64,000 bases of DNA from Erwinia persicina NBRC 102418 (GCF_001571305.1 NZ_BCTN01000021.1:1-64000), one strand, 5' to 3'. Positions 27,165 through 35,749 are shown, counted from the first letter of the stretch. Notes: generated by a model not told the origin, from the letters alone. Translations and numbers: made by a program.

Positions 27165-27205
27165 AAAAAAGCGGAGACTGCCGGCCGGTTTGCTCCGGCC
27201 GGCAG
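27165..27205 (-). terminator. Terminator-like hairpin after tyrB
   Basis: Perfect 11-bp stem CTGCCGGCCGG / CCGGCCGGCAG with a 6-nt loop (27178-27205). On the minus strand it is followed, after 8 nt, by a T-rich run (CTTTTTTACTTTT). It begins 6 bp beyond the tyrB stop. Confidence 0.75.
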
Positions 27206-27210
27206 GGGGA

Positions 27211-28404
27211 TTACATCACGGCGGCCATCGCTTCTGCGACCTGACGCACATTGTTATGGTTCAGACCGGCGATGCAGATACGGCCGCTGGCAATCAGGTA
27301 GATACCGAACTCATTACGCAGCCGATCCACCTGCGCCGCGCTGAGGCCGGTGTAACTAAACATACCGCGCTGCTGCAGCAGATAGTCGAAGTTTTTACCC
27401 GGCACGGCCAGGCTCAGCCCTTCCACCAGCGCCTGACGCATTGCCAGAATACGCGTGCGCATGGCTTCCACTTCGGCCAGCCAGCTGGCTTTCAGCTCAG
27501 GATTATTCAGCACGCAGGAGACCACCTGCGCACCAAAGTTTGGCGGGCTGGAGTAGTTACGGCGTACGGTCGCCTTCAGCTGACCCAGCACGCGGGAGGC
27601 TTCCTCCGCATCATCGCAGACGATCGACAGGCCGCCTACACGCTCACCGTACAGGGAGAAAATTTTCGAGAACGAGTTACTGACCAGCGCTGGCAGGCCT
27701 GCCGCCGCTATCGCCCGGATGGCGTAAGCGTCCTCTTCCATGCCTGCGCCAAAGCCCTGATAGGCGATGTCGAGGAACGGGATCAGCTCGCGTGATTTCA
27801 GCACGGCGGTCACTTCATCCCACTGGGCAGGAGTCAGATCGGCGCCGGTCGGGTTATGGCAGCAGGGATGCAGCAGAACGATGCTTTGTGCAGGCAGCGT
27901 ATGCAGTTTTTCCAGCAGCGCCGTAAATTTCACGCCGTTGGTCTCTGCGTCATACCACGGGTAGGTGTTCACCGTAAAACCGGCACCGGCGAAGATGGCG
28001 ATGTGGTTTTCCCAGGTCGGATCGCTGACCCACACCTGGGAATTCGGGAAGTAATACTTCAGGAAGTCCGCACCGACTTTCAACGCGCCTGACCCACCCA
28101 GCGTCTGGATGGTGGCAATGCGTCCTGCTTTCAGCACCGGATGTTCCGCGCCAAACAGCAGCGGGGCGATGGCGCTGCGGTAAGGCGGCAGTCCTTCCAT
28201 CGGCAGGTAGAGCGAAGCGCTCTGTGGCTGCGCGTTCAGCAACGCTTCCGCGTCGGCCACCGCCTTCATCTGCGGGATCACGCCCTGGGCGTCGTAATAC
28301 AGACCAATGCTCAGGTTCACCTTGTGCGCCCGGCTGTCCTGCTTGAAGGTCTCCATCAGGGAGAGAATAGGGTCGCCAGCATAGGCATCAACGTTTTGAA
28401 ACAC
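27211..28404 (-). CDS. tyrB: Aromatic amino acid aminotransferase
   Basis: PLP-dependent aminotransferase making tyrosine and phenylalanine (also leucine and aspartate) from their 2-oxo acids. The 397 residues equal E. coli TyrB in length. PLP-lysine is in [17 protein letters not shown]; substrate-carboxylate Arg in [17 protein letters not shown] start (28404) is chosen: it aligns with the E. coli N-terminus ([14 protein letters not shown]) and has GGAG 9 bp upstream; the ATG five codons earlier has no SD. No clear TyrR box is seen in the 74 bp upstream, so it may be read through from the YitT-like gene. Confidence 0.97.
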   Translation of the reverse strand: MFQNVDAYAGDPILSLMETFKQDSRAHKVNLSIGLYYDAQGVIPQMKAVADAEALLNAQPQSASLYLPMEGLPPYRSAIAPLLFGAEHPVLKAGRIATIQTLGGSGALKVGADFLKYYFPNSQVWVSDPTWENHIAIFAGAGFTVNTYPWYDAETNGVKFTALLEKLHTLPAQSIVLLHPCCHNPTGADLTPAQWDEVTAVLKSRELIPFLDIAYQGFGAGMEEDAYAIRAIAAAGLPALVSNSFSKIFSLYGERVGGLSIVCDDAEEASRVLGQLKATVRRNYSSPPNFGAQVVSCVLNNPELKASWLAEVEAMRTRILAMRQALVEGLSLAVPGKNFDYLLQQRGMFSYTGLSAAQVDRLRNEFGIYLIASGRICIAGLNHNNVRQVAEAMAAVM

Positions 28405-28478
28405 GGTGCACGTCTCCATTAAATAATCAGTGATATCCTTCGACGCCCCGGCGGACGTCGCGGTCAGTTCAGGCAGGG

Positions 28479-29096
28479 CTAAACGGCGTAGCGGCCCGGA
28501 CGATGGTTCATCGCAATAATCAGATTCAGCACCACGGCCCCCGCCACAGAAGCAATGAGCATTTCGCGCGACACCACAAACAGCGATGCCAGTACCACGC
28601 AGGTATCCACCACCATTTGCAGCTTTCCGGCACGGATCCCGTAGCGGTCCTGCAGCCAGAGCGCCAGGATATTGATCCCGCCCAGGCTGGCTTTATGGCG
28701 AAATAACACTATAAACCCAATCCCCATCACCACGTTACCGAACAGTGTCGCATAAAAGGGATCCAGCGCGGAAAAATGGATGAATAAGGGGTGCAGGTGG
28801 CTGAACAGTGACACCAGCGCCACGGCGGAGAAGGTTTTGACCGTAAACGCCCAGCCCATACGTTTTACCGCCAGCCAGTAAAACGGAATGTTGATCAGAA
28901 AAAAGGCGAGGCCAAAAGAGGCTTTACTCAGATAGCTGATCAGAAAGGCGATACCGGCGGTACTGCCGGTCAGTGCTCCGGCCTGCTTCAACAGCGTGAC
29001 GCCAAACGAGACCATCAGCGTCCCGAGCAGGATAGCCAGCACATCTTCCAGCAGGGTATGGGGGATTTTTACAGATTGTGGTGCGACGTTATCCAT
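28479..29096 (-). CDS. YitT-family integral membrane protein
   Basis: A 205-residue protein with five or six hydrophobic segments, matching YitT_membrane proteins ([66 protein letters not shown]). The family has no established transport substrate. It lacks the C-terminal cytoplasmic DUF2179 domain found in longer Bacillus members. It lies between tyrB and an Lrp-type regulator on one strand, where E. coli carries alr, so regulation by that regulator is plausible. Confidence 0.82.
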   Translation of the reverse strand: MDNVAPQSVKIPHTLLEDVLAILLGTLMVSFGVTLLKQAGALTGSTAGIAFLISYLSKASFGLAFFLINIPFYWLAVKRMGWAFTVKTFSAVALVSLFSHLHPLFIHFSALDPFYATLFGNVVMGIGFIVLFRHKASLGGINILALWLQDRYGIRAGKLQMVVDTCVVLASLFVVSREMLIASVAGAVVLNLIIAMNHRPGRYAV

Positions 29097-29351
29097 CGGA
29101 ATGATTCTCTGGTGATGTTTGCTCTGTTAATAACTGAATACATTGCAAAAATCGCACCAGAACTTTGGTCGCAGGCGTACCCCGCAGGAGCCAAAACATT
29201 AACCCATTGAATAGCAGACACTTTATGTGTCGATGTCGCGCATAAAACCCGGGTTATTCCGTTATGTTACGCATACTTTCGTCATTAACTGCGTGAGCTG
29301 CGCATGAAAACCACCAAATATGCACAAAAACAGGGCGGCTCGCGCACTGTT

Positions 29352-29834
29352 TTAGCGCAGCGGCGTTTCGTTTACCGACATGATGCCATTCTCTTTCAGA
29401 CGGTTAAGTACCACCGACGTTTTCACATGCGATACGCTCTGATGCCCGGCGACCAGCTGGCTGATCAGCGCGCTCAGACCGGGCAGGTCTGCCACCGCCA
29501 CTTTCAGCAGGTAGTCGGCATCCCCGGTGGTTTTGTAGGCATCGACAATGGCGGGTTGCTCTGCAACCATGCGGTGGAAGCTTTCGACGTAGTCGGCCGT
29601 GTGGTTGATCAGCCGGACTTCGATCAGGCCAATCATGCCCAGGCCAACGGCATCCGGCGACAGCCGGGCGTGGTAGCCGAGGATCAACCCGGCCTGCTCC
29701 AGGTTAATGCGGCGGCGGGAGCACTGGGAAGCCGACAGCTTCACAATATCACTCAGTTCCTGGTTCGTCAGGCGGCCATTGGCTTCCAGTAACGTCAGTA
29801 TTTTAAGGTCAAAATCATCAATCTGGGTCATCAT
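29352..29834 (-). CDS. Lrp/AsnC-family transcriptional regulator
   Basis: A 160-residue regulator: N-terminal winged HTH (DDFDLKILTLLEANGRLTNQ then ELSDIVKLSASQCSRRRINL, residues ~6-50) and a C-terminal RAM effector/oligomerisation domain (DAYKTTGDADYLLKVAVADL). Such proteins usually sense amino acids. The genes just downstream on the same strand are the YitT-like membrane protein and tyrB, which makes these likely targets. Start: two adjacent ATGs (29834/29831). Confidence 0.9.
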   Translation of the reverse strand: MMTQIDDFDLKILTLLEANGRLTNQELSDIVKLSASQCSRRRINLEQAGLILGYHARLSPDAVGLGMIGLIEVRLINHTADYVESFHRMVAEQPAIVDAYKTTGDADYLLKVAVADLPGLSALISQLVAGHQSVSHVKTSVVLNRLKENGIMSVNETPLR

Positions 29835-29934
29835 TCATCCGTGCCGGTGTCAGTTCAGGCGACTGCTGACAGACAGATAACCGCATTCATGGCGTTGTTG
29901 TCCAACACTATTTTTCGATGGCCGGGGTGGGCGT

Positions 29935-29964
29935 CAGGGGCAACCGGGAGAAGAGTCGCCCCTG
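29935..29964. repeat. GC-rich hairpin element downstream of dnaB
   Basis: CAGGGGC and GCCCCTG enclose ACCGGGAGAAGAGT. It resembles the hairpins after tenA-like, yjbH and pgi (conserved ACCGGGA(A/G)AA loop), in the same orientation relative to the upstream minus-strand gene. Confidence 0.45.
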
Positions 29965-30030
29965 CACTATCAGGCGGGCAAACACTGATATGGCCGACCG
30001 ACGTGGCTATCGGCCGACCACAGCGTGGTG

Positions 30031-31458
30031 TTATTCGTCGTCGTACTGCGGACCGGCATAGTTGTCAAAGCGTGACCACTGGCCGTTAAAGGTCAGGCGC
30101 ACGGTTCCGATGGGGCCGTTACGCTGTTTACCAATGATGATCTCAGCAATGCCTTTATGCTCGCTGTTCTCCTCATACACCTCATCGCGGTAGATAAACA
30201 TGATCAGGTCAGCATCCTGCTCAATGGAGCCGGATTCACGCAGGTCGGAGTTAATCGGCCGCTTATTGCTGCGCTGCTCCAGGGAACGGTTGAGCTGCGA
30301 CAGCGCGACCACCGGTACCTGCAGCTCTTTCGCCAGCGCTTTAAGCGAGCGCGAAATTTCCGCAATTTCCAGCGTACGGTTATCGGACAACGCCGGCACG
30401 CGCATCAGCTGCAGGTAGTCGATCATAATCAGGCTTAAGCCGCCGTGCTCACGGAAAATGCGGCGCGCGCGGGAGCGGACGTCGGTGGGGGTCAGGCCGG
30501 AAGAATCATCGATGTACATGTTCTTCTTCTCCATCATGATCCCCATGGTGCTGGAGATACGTGCCCAGTCCTCGTCATCCAGCTGTCCGGTACGGATACG
30601 CGTCTGATCCACGCGGGACATGGACGCCAGCATACGCATCATGATCTGTTCGCCGGGCATCTCCAGGCTGAAAATCAGCACCGGCTTGTCCTGTTCCATG
30701 GCGGCATTTTCACACAGGTTCATGGCGAAGGTGGTTTTACCCATCGACGGACGTGCCGCTACGATAATCAGGTCGGAGCGCTGAAGTCCGGCGGTTTTCT
30801 TGTTCAGGTCGCCATAGCCGGTATCCACGCCGGTGACACCATTTTGCGGCGTCTGGTAGAGAGCCTCAATACGCTCAATGGTCGATTCAAGGATCTGATC
30901 GACGCTTTTCGGCCCTTCATCTTTATTGGCACGGCTTTCCGCAATCTGAAAGACGCGGGTCTCGGCCAGGTCAAGCAGATCTTCGCTGGTGCGGCCCTGC
31001 GGATCGTAGCCTGCGTCGGCAATCTCGTTGGCGACCGAGATCATCTCACGCACCACTGCGCGTTCACGGACGATATCCGCATAAGCGCCGATGTTGGCGG
31101 CACTTGGCGTATTTTTCGATAGCTCGGCCAGGTAGGCAAAGCCGCCCACCATACTCAGTTCACCCTTCGTTTCCATCGACTCGGACAGGGTGATCAGGTC
31201 GATGGGTTTCCCCAACTCCAGCAGTCGCTGCATCTCTGCGAAGATCATCCGGTGCGGACGGCTGAAGAAGTCTTTCGCCACCACGCGCTCGGCAACGTTA
31301 TCCCAGCGTTCGTTATCCAGCATTAAACCGCCCAACACCGACTGCTCAGCTTCCAGCGAGTGCGGAGGCAGCTTCAGACCTTCCATCTGGCGGTCACGCG
31401 GCTCACGGTTCTCAGCGGATTTTTCGTAGGATTTGTTGGTGGGTTTATTTCCTGCCAT
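30031..31458 (-). CDS. dnaB: Replicative DNA helicase DnaB
   Basis: Hexameric 5'-3' helicase of the replication fork. The 475 residues hold an N-terminal primase-interacting domain (PPHSLEAEQSVLGGLMLDNERW), a linker, and a RecA-like ATPase domain with Walker A ARPSMGKTT near residue 233 and Walker B LIMIDYLQLM. The C-terminus QWSRFDNYAGPQYDDE is identical in style to E. coli. Start MAGNKPTNK was chosen by alignment; no strong SD. Divergent from qor with 101 bp between. The usual alr neighbour is absent. Confidence 0.98.
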   Translation of the reverse strand: MAGNKPTNKSYEKSAENREPRDRQMEGLKLPPHSLEAEQSVLGGLMLDNERWDNVAERVVAKDFFSRPHRMIFAEMQRLLELGKPIDLITLSESMETKGELSMVGGFAYLAELSKNTPSAANIGAYADIVRERAVVREMISVANEIADAGYDPQGRTSEDLLDLAETRVFQIAESRANKDEGPKSVDQILESTIERIEALYQTPQNGVTGVDTGYGDLNKKTAGLQRSDLIIVAARPSMGKTTFAMNLCENAAMEQDKPVLIFSLEMPGEQIMMRMLASMSRVDQTRIRTGQLDDEDWARISSTMGIMMEKKNMYIDDSSGLTPTDVRSRARRIFREHGGLSLIMIDYLQLMRVPALSDNRTLEIAEISRSLKALAKELQVPVVALSQLNRSLEQRSNKRPINSDLRESGSIEQDADLIMFIYRDEVYEENSEHKGIAEIIIGKQRNGPIGTVRLTFNGQWSRFDNYAGPQYDDE

Positions 31459-31559
31459 AGTGATGCGATACCAAAAATCTTGTGGGGGGACGCGCAAGTA
31501 TACCCGTTTGCATGGCTGCCGTCCTCCCCCTCATCGCGGCGAAATCCACAGGAGTGAAC

Positions 31560-32540
31560 ATGGCGAAACGTATACAAATCAGCCAGCACGGCGCACCCGA
31601 AGTGATGCACCTGGTCGACTTTGATGTGCCCGATCCGGCCCCGGGCGAAGTGCAGGTTGAGAACAAAGCGATTGGCATTAACTATATCGATACCTACGTC
31701 CGCAGCGGCCTGTATCCGTCTCCGCTCCCTGGCGGACTGGGCACCGAAGCGGCCGGTGTGGTCACCCGCGTTGGCGAGGGCGTCAGCGTGCTGAAGCCGG
31801 GCGATCGCGTGGTGTATGCTCAGTCAGCGCTCGGCGCCTACAGCGAGCTTCACAACGTGCCGGTGGATAAGGTAGCGCTGCTGCCCGATGTCATCTCCTT
31901 TGAGCAGGCGGCCGCCTCGTTCCTGAAGGGGCTGACGGTGCATTATCTGCTGCGTCAGACCTATGTGGTACAGCCTGACGAGGTGTTTCTGTTTCATGCC
32001 GCTGCCGGTGGCGTCGGGCTGATTGCCTGCCAGTGGGCGAAGGCGCTCGGCGCGCATCTGATCGGGACGGTGGGCTCGGCAGAGAAAGCCCAGCTGGCGA
32101 AAAATGCCGGTGCCTGGGCAACGATTAACTATCGTGAAGAAGATATTGCCGCACGCGTCAGCGAACTGACGCACGGCAAGAAGCTGCGCGTGGTGTATGA
32201 CTCGGTCGGCAAAGATACCTGGGAAGCCTCGCTCGACTGTCTGCAACGTCGCGGCCTGATGGTCAGCTTTGGCAACGCTTCCGGCCCGGTGACCGGCGTC
32301 AACCTGGCGATCCTGAATCAGAAAGGCTCCCTGTATGTCACCCGGCCCTCGCTGAACGGCTATATCACCTCCCGTGATGCGCTGGTGCAGGCCAGTAACG
32401 AGCTGTTTTCGCTGATCGCCAGCCGGGCCATCAAGGTGGACGTGCCGGAAGCGCAGAAGTTCGCTCTCGCCGATGCGCAGCATGCACACCAGGTGCTGGA
32501 AGGGCGTGGCACTCGGGGTTCCAGCCTGCTGATCCCGTAA
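31560..32540 (+). CDS. qor: NADPH:quinone oxidoreductase Qor
   Basis: Zinc-less medium-chain reductase (zeta-crystallin type) reducing quinones with NADPH. 326 residues (E. coli 327). MAKRIQISQHGAPEVMHLVD start with AGGAG 7 bp upstream; cofactor motif HAAAGGVGLIACQWAKALGA near residue 143; quinone-binding NYIDTYVRSGLYPSPLPGGLG. Stands divergent from dnaB as in E. coli and is followed by its own terminator. Confidence 0.97.
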   Translation: MAKRIQISQHGAPEVMHLVDFDVPDPAPGEVQVENKAIGINYIDTYVRSGLYPSPLPGGLGTEAAGVVTRVGEGVSVLKPGDRVVYAQSALGAYSELHNVPVDKVALLPDVISFEQAAASFLKGLTVHYLLRQTYVVQPDEVFLFHAAAGGVGLIACQWAKALGAHLIGTVGSAEKAQLAKNAGAWATINYREEDIAARVSELTHGKKLRVVYDSVGKDTWEASLDCLQRRGLMVSFGNASGPVTGVNLAILNQKGSLYVTRPSLNGYITSRDALVQASNELFSLIASRAIKVDVPEAQKFALADAQHAHQVLEGRGTRGSSLLIP

Positions 32541-32552
32541 GCCACAAATAGT

Positions 32553-32584
32553 AAGGGCCTCCCGTAGGAGGCCCTTTTTTCTTT
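32553..32584 (+). terminator. Rho-independent terminator of qor
   Basis: Stem AAGGGCCTCC / GGAGGCCCTT, 4-nt loop and a following T-rich run, 12 bp after the stop. Confidence 0.92.
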
Positions 32585-32765
32585 CTTTTTATTGTTCGCA
32601 CTGAGTGTAGGGTCAGCGGCGATGAATGCGTGTTGATTCAGTGAAGCCATCCTGGCAGAATTCATAAGTAAAAAATATGTTTAATTGCAAAATGGCACTG
32701 AGCAATTTCCTGTGATGTGATCCACGCCGCATTACGCCGCTAAAAAACTCTACAACTCGTTGATA

Positions 32766-32999
32766 TTACCGGGATAGCCACGGTTTATCCTTCACCGCAG
32801 GTTTGCGGAATGCGCGGTACAGCCACACGCCAGCGATCGCCAGCAGCAGCCAGGGCAACAATTTAATAACAATCGCGAATAAGCCGCCAACGACCATCAC
32901 CACGGTGGCGACCAGTAACGCCACGATGATACCCAGCAGCGAAATACCGGTCAGCAACAGCATCATAAAAAAGCCGATGACAAACAGGATCTCTAACAT
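32766..32999 (-). CDS. pspG: Phage shock protein G
   Basis: A 77-residue inner-membrane protein of the Psp envelope-stress response. Two or three hydrophobic segments: MLEILFVIGFFMMLLLTGIS and LGIIVALLVATVVMVVGGLF, then KLLPWLLLAIAGVWLYRAF. Very close to E. coli PspG (80). Preceded by a sigma-54 promoter, so expression should need PspF and RpoN. Confidence 0.95.
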   Translation of the reverse strand: MLEILFVIGFFMMLLLTGISLLGIIVALLVATVVMVVGGLFAIVIKLLPWLLLAIAGVWLYRAFRKPAVKDKPWLSR

Positions 33000-33038
33000 A
33001 TCGGTACGCTCCAGAAAAAGGGACTCTGAAGGAGTTAT

Positions 33039-33054
33039 TACAAGAAACGTGCCA
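33039..33054 (-). promoter_or_regulatory. Sigma-54 (-24/-12) promoter of pspG
   Basis: On the minus strand TGGCACGTTTCTTGTA matches the RpoN consensus TGGCACG-N4-TTGCW, about 40 bp upstream of the pspG ATG. PspF dependence is known for E. coli pspG. Confidence 0.9.
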
Positions 33055-33095
33055 GGACGGCAGGAAATCTAACTTATTGAAAGTTAAGGAAGGAG

Positions 33096-33124
33096 TTCAC
33101 CAGGACGGATTGAATCCTGGTGAA
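33096..33124. repeat. Perfect 10-bp inverted repeat between dusA and the pspG promoter
   Basis: TTCACCAGGA and TCCTGGTGAA enclose a 9-nt loop; no T run follows on the dusA strand. It may act as a weak end for dusA or be a protein site upstream of the pspG promoter (40 bp from the -24 element). Confidence 0.5.
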
Positions 33125-33156
33125 TTTAATCATCAATTAGTGAAATTTTGACGATG

Positions 33157-34152
33157 TTATACGCTGGCTGGCACCCTGTCCGCGACCAGCTGTAAGGCCG
33201 TTTCGACGACAGCAACGCCCGCGCCAGGTTTGTGGGCGTTTTCACTCAGGTACCGACGCCACTGACGTGCCCCGGGAATCCCCTGGAACAGGCCCAGCAT
33301 ATGGCGGGTCACATGGCCCAGCCAGGTGCCGTTCGCCAGCTCCCGTTCTATGTACGGATACATCGCCCGCACCACCGCGACAGAGTCCGCTACCGGAGCA
33401 CTGCTGCCGAAAATCATCTGATCCACCTGCCCTAGCAGGCCAGGATTCTGGTAGGCTTCGCGCCCCATCATCACCCCGTCCAGATGCTGTAAATGCACAC
33501 GGGCTTCCTCCAGGGTTTTGACACCGCCGTTAAGCGACAGCGTCAGCTGCGGAAAGTCACGCTTGAGCTGATAAACACGCTCATAGTCGAGCGGCGGGAT
33601 CTCGCGATTCTCTTTCGGGCTGAGGCCGGAAAGCCAGGCTTTGCGGGCGTGGATAATAAACGTCTCGCAGCCGCCCTGCTCCGCAACGCGCTGGATGAAA
33701 TCGCACAGAAATTCATAGCTGTCCTGATCGTCAATGCCGATACGGGTTTTTACCGTGACCGGGATCGATACCACGTCGCGCATCGCCTTGATGCAGTCGG
33801 CAACCAGCTGCGCTTCACCCATCAGGCAGGCACCAAAACGGCCATTCTGCACGCGATCGGACGGGCAGCCCACGTTGAGGTTCACCTCGTTGTAGCCCCG
33901 CTCTTCAGCCAGCTTCGCACACTGCGCCAGCGCCGCCGGGTCGCTACCCCCCAGTTGCAGAGCGACAGGCTGCTCCTCAGGGCTCCAGGCCAGGTAGTCA
34001 CCTTTGCCGTGTATGATCGCGCCGGTGGTGACCATTTCCGTGTACAGCAGTGTCTGCCGCGTCAGCTGGCGGTGGAAGTAACGACAGTGACGATCGGTCC
34101 AGTCGAGCATCGGGGCGATGGAAAAACGATGTGCAGGGTATGTTTCGGTCAT
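33157..34152 (-). CDS. dusA: tRNA-dihydrouridine synthase A
   Basis: FMN enzyme that reduces U20/U20a in tRNA D-loops. 331 residues. N-terminal TIM barrel ([20 protein letters not shown]), catalytic Cys in [21 protein letters not shown] near residue 93, FMN phosphate region [12 protein letters not shown], and the helical C-terminus ([20 protein letters not shown]). Start [10 protein letters not shown] (34152) is chosen by homology; an in-frame extension reaches 34335 but is not part of the family. The 5' end of dusA is a known integration site for phages and genomic islands, and an accessory patch lies directly upstream here. Confidence 0.96.
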   Translation of the reverse strand: MTETYPAHRFSIAPMLDWTDRHCRYFHRQLTRQTLLYTEMVTTGAIIHGKGDYLAWSPEEQPVALQLGGSDPAALAQCAKLAEERGYNEVNLNVGCPSDRVQNGRFGACLMGEAQLVADCIKAMRDVVSIPVTVKTRIGIDDQDSYEFLCDFIQRVAEQGGCETFIIHARKAWLSGLSPKENREIPPLDYERVYQLKRDFPQLTLSLNGGVKTLEEARVHLQHLDGVMMGREAYQNPGLLGQVDQMIFGSSAPVADSVAVVRAMYPYIERELANGTWLGHVTRHMLGLFQGIPGARQWRRYLSENAHKPGAGVAVVETALQLVADRVPASV

Positions 34153-34234
34153 GAAAAGCGCTAACTCTGTATCAGAAAAGGAGGTGACGATATTGTGCGC
34201 AATGATAGCACGGCGGTGGGAGATCCTGTAGCGG

Positions 34235-34414
34235 ATGGCCTTTTTTTCCGGTCGTTCCGTAGTATCAACCCAGCGCAGTGGCGAATTGCTCCTCGCTACT
34301 TTGACCTGCTCCCCGTTGATTAACACACCGCGCATGGTGCATGTTTCAGACTTAGCCGAGTTTATTGGTAAAAGAAGAAAGGAAGCAAAAGACGAGTTAC
34401 AAAAGATGCGATGA
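34235..34414 (+). CDS. Unrecognised small protein (59 aa) upstream of dusA
   Basis: ATG at 34235 gives [20 protein letters not shown] and ends ...[22 protein letters not shown]; a stop lies two codons upstream. The second half is AT-richer and charged (Lys/Glu/Arg), predicted helical; a shorter 26-residue product from ATG 34334 ([10 protein letters not shown]) is possible. A strong plus-strand terminator begins 6 bp after the stop, which argues for a real plus-strand transcript ending here. No SD at normal spacing, and no family recognised. It may be the remnant of a mobile element at the dusA hot spot. Confidence 0.4.
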   Translation: MAFFSGRSVVSTQRSGELLLATLTCSPLINTPRMVHVSDLAEFIGKRRKEAKDELQKMR

Positions 34415-34420
34415 ACCCGA

Positions 34421-34448
34421 GGGTAGCCAAGAGGCTGCCCTTTTTTTT
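34421..34448 (+). terminator. Strong rho-independent terminator
   Basis: Stem GGGTAGCC / GGCTGCCC (one G-U pair), loop AAGA, then eight T residues. It ends the plus-strand transcript of the 59-aa frame. Confidence 0.9.
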
Positions 34449-34498
34449 GGGCTGAAGTTGAATGTTTAGTTAAGAAGGGTAATGGTAACGGACAAAAG

Positions 34499-34526
34499 CA
34501 AAAAACCCCGCCGAAGCGAGGTTTTT
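34499..34526 (-). terminator. Rho-independent terminator with UUCG loop (bidirectional)
   Basis: Minus strand: CCTCGC-TTCG-GCGGGG followed by TTTTTT; flanking A and T runs make it work in both directions. It lies 26 bp after the stop of the 53-aa minus-strand gene. Confidence 0.88.
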
Positions 34527-34551
34527 CTTGGTTCGTGAAGACGATTTACAT

Positions 34552-34713
34552 CTATGCGGCTTCACGGCAACGGCGACGGCCCTGCTTTTCTTGGCTAGGA
34601 GCCTGCGCCCTTTCGTCCAGTGCAGGACCAATTTTCATAAGGAAGTCGAGAGCTTCACCAGCTTTTTTGTAGGTTTGGATCGTATCAAACATACGTTCTT
34701 CATGCATTTTCAT
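34552..34713 (-). CDS. Small unrecognised protein (53 aa) with strong SD and own terminator
   Basis: ATG at 34713 preceded by a good Shine-Dalgarno (TTGAGGTGTTTT) encodes MKMHEERMFDTIQTYKKAGE and continues through ALDFLMKIGPALDERAQAPS to a basic tail (QEKQGRRRCREAA) and TAG. Predicted to be a helical pair with a positively charged C-terminus; no membrane segment or signal. The gene-sized unit has an SD and a terminator with a UUCG tetraloop, so it looks functional. No family recognised. It lies in the AT-rich accessory patch between dusA and the TraF-like gene. Confidence 0.65.
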   Translation of the reverse strand: MKMHEERMFDTIQTYKKAGEALDFLMKIGPALDERAQAPSQEKQGRRRCREAA

Positions 34714-34969
34714 AAAACACCTCAATGGAATCTCATATTCCAGATATTAAACGAGGTAGCGTCTTCAATGTACGACAGCGATGCGTGCTAACGTTCACAC
34801 CCTAAGTCTAATACATATCAGACGTGCCGTAGCCTGTTTCAACCTATCGTTACTATCGTAACGGCAGAAGATTCGCTCGGTAGCTGCCAAGCTCTTTTCA
34901 GGCTACAACTACATTTCAAAGATACACTATAACATATGGAGTGCATCGTGAAGGTTTTCAAGACAATTC
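34714..34969. other. Non-coding stretch between the two small accessory genes
   Basis: AT-rich. Contains a hairpin CGTTAC-TATC-GTAACG (34848-34863) and, at its right end, GGAG followed by a GTG-initiated 25-codon frame (34948-35025) running into the neighbouring gene on the opposite strand; no convincing gene. Confidence 0.4.
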
Positions 34970-35515
34970 TCAGTCAGCCATGCGAGCCAAGGTATCTTGT
35001 AGCTTCGCCAAGGTGCATGTCATAACATAAGCACAGCTTTCACTCATCTCGAATCCAAAGGATTCGTAATAAGCGATTTTTTCCTCTACAGGCTCAATGA
35101 TGCGGATCACTTCACCACCAGCTTGGCTCATGAAAATCACTGCGGCATATAGAGTATACAAAACCATCCGTCGGCGCAATGGGTGATCTTCAGAGTCCCT
35201 TACGAAGCTTTCAACAGCATGGATATCAAAAGTCTTGGAGCTAATGCTGTAAGTAGACAATGACACGCCAGCTGGAGAACTCTCAATCAGCTTGTGCTCG
35301 CGAGAGGTCATCAACTTGAGGCTAAGACCGAAACAATCATCTCGATTGCTGACTGAAGTGATGTACCAATCCCAATTCAAATCACCGTAAGCCCTGCTGA
35401 GCAGGTTGGCATCTGCATCGGTTAACGGCCCTACAGCAAGGTTAATCCCACGCTGATCCATGTAGTACTGGAACGTAGTGTAAGTCAGTTGCGCTACTTC
35501 GTTTAAAGAAAGCAT
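34970..35515 (-). CDS. Unrecognised protein, possibly GNAT-fold (181 aa)
   Basis: The ATG at 35515 gives MLSLNEVAQLTYTTFQYYMD; an in-frame TTG lies 12 bp upstream. Cytoplasmic, no signal. The C-terminal third, with RRRMVLYTLYAAVIFMSQAG and KIAYYESFGFEMSES, resembles the end of acetyltransferases (YYExxGFE), but no acetyl-CoA loop is obvious, so this is only a suggestion. Codon use is visibly AT-richer than the core genes, which suggests acquisition. No partner gene shares its strand; upstream and downstream are non-coding or unrelated. Confidence 0.6.
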   Translation of the reverse strand: MLSLNEVAQLTYTTFQYYMDQRGINLAVGPLTDADANLLSRAYGDLNWDWYITSVSNRDDCFGLSLKLMTSREHKLIESSPAGVSLSTYSISSKTFDIHAVESFVRDSEDHPLRRRMVLYTLYAAVIFMSQAGGEVIRIIEPVEEKIAYYESFGFEMSESCAYVMTCTLAKLQDTLARMAD

Positions 35516-35696
35516 TGAGACAACCAAAAAGTAATCAATTAAGACATGTTAACATTTGCTTTCAGACTTATCAGCGGAAAAATACGGACGAACATAAATT
35601 TTAAGCCTTCATAAACCTTATCGGCAGACTGGGAGGAAAGCTTAGCAAGTACAGATGAAACTGCGCGCGAGGACGCCAATAGGACACCGACTGACG

Positions 35697-35734
35697 GGAA
35701 AACAGGCCAGCCTCTGCGTGTGCAAAGGCCGGCC
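35697..35734 (-). terminator. Terminator of the TraF-like outer-membrane protein gene
   Basis: 13-bp stem (35705-35717 with 35722-35734) with a 4-nt loop and TGTTTT on the minus strand, 16 bp after the stop. Confidence 0.85.
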
Positions 35735-35749
35735 CGCAGCAAACGCGGA

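Noticed and set aside
34153-34335. 61-codon N-terminal extension of dusA
   Set aside because: DusA homologues begin at [10 protein letters not shown]; the extension is antisense to the 59-aa frame and not conserved in the family.
34528-34791. 87-codon plus-strand frame in the accessory patch
   Set aside because: Lies opposite the 53-aa minus-strand gene, which has an SD and terminator; this frame has neither.
34948-35025. GTG-initiated 25-codon plus-strand frame (MKVFKTILSQ...) with GGAG upstream
   Set aside because: Overlaps the 3' end of the 181-aa gene on the other strand, is very short and has no terminator; kept only as a remark.
35539-35742. 67-codon minus-strand frame between the 181-aa gene and the TraF-like gene
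   Set aside because: It spans the terminator of the TraF-like gene and has no SD or recognisable sequence.
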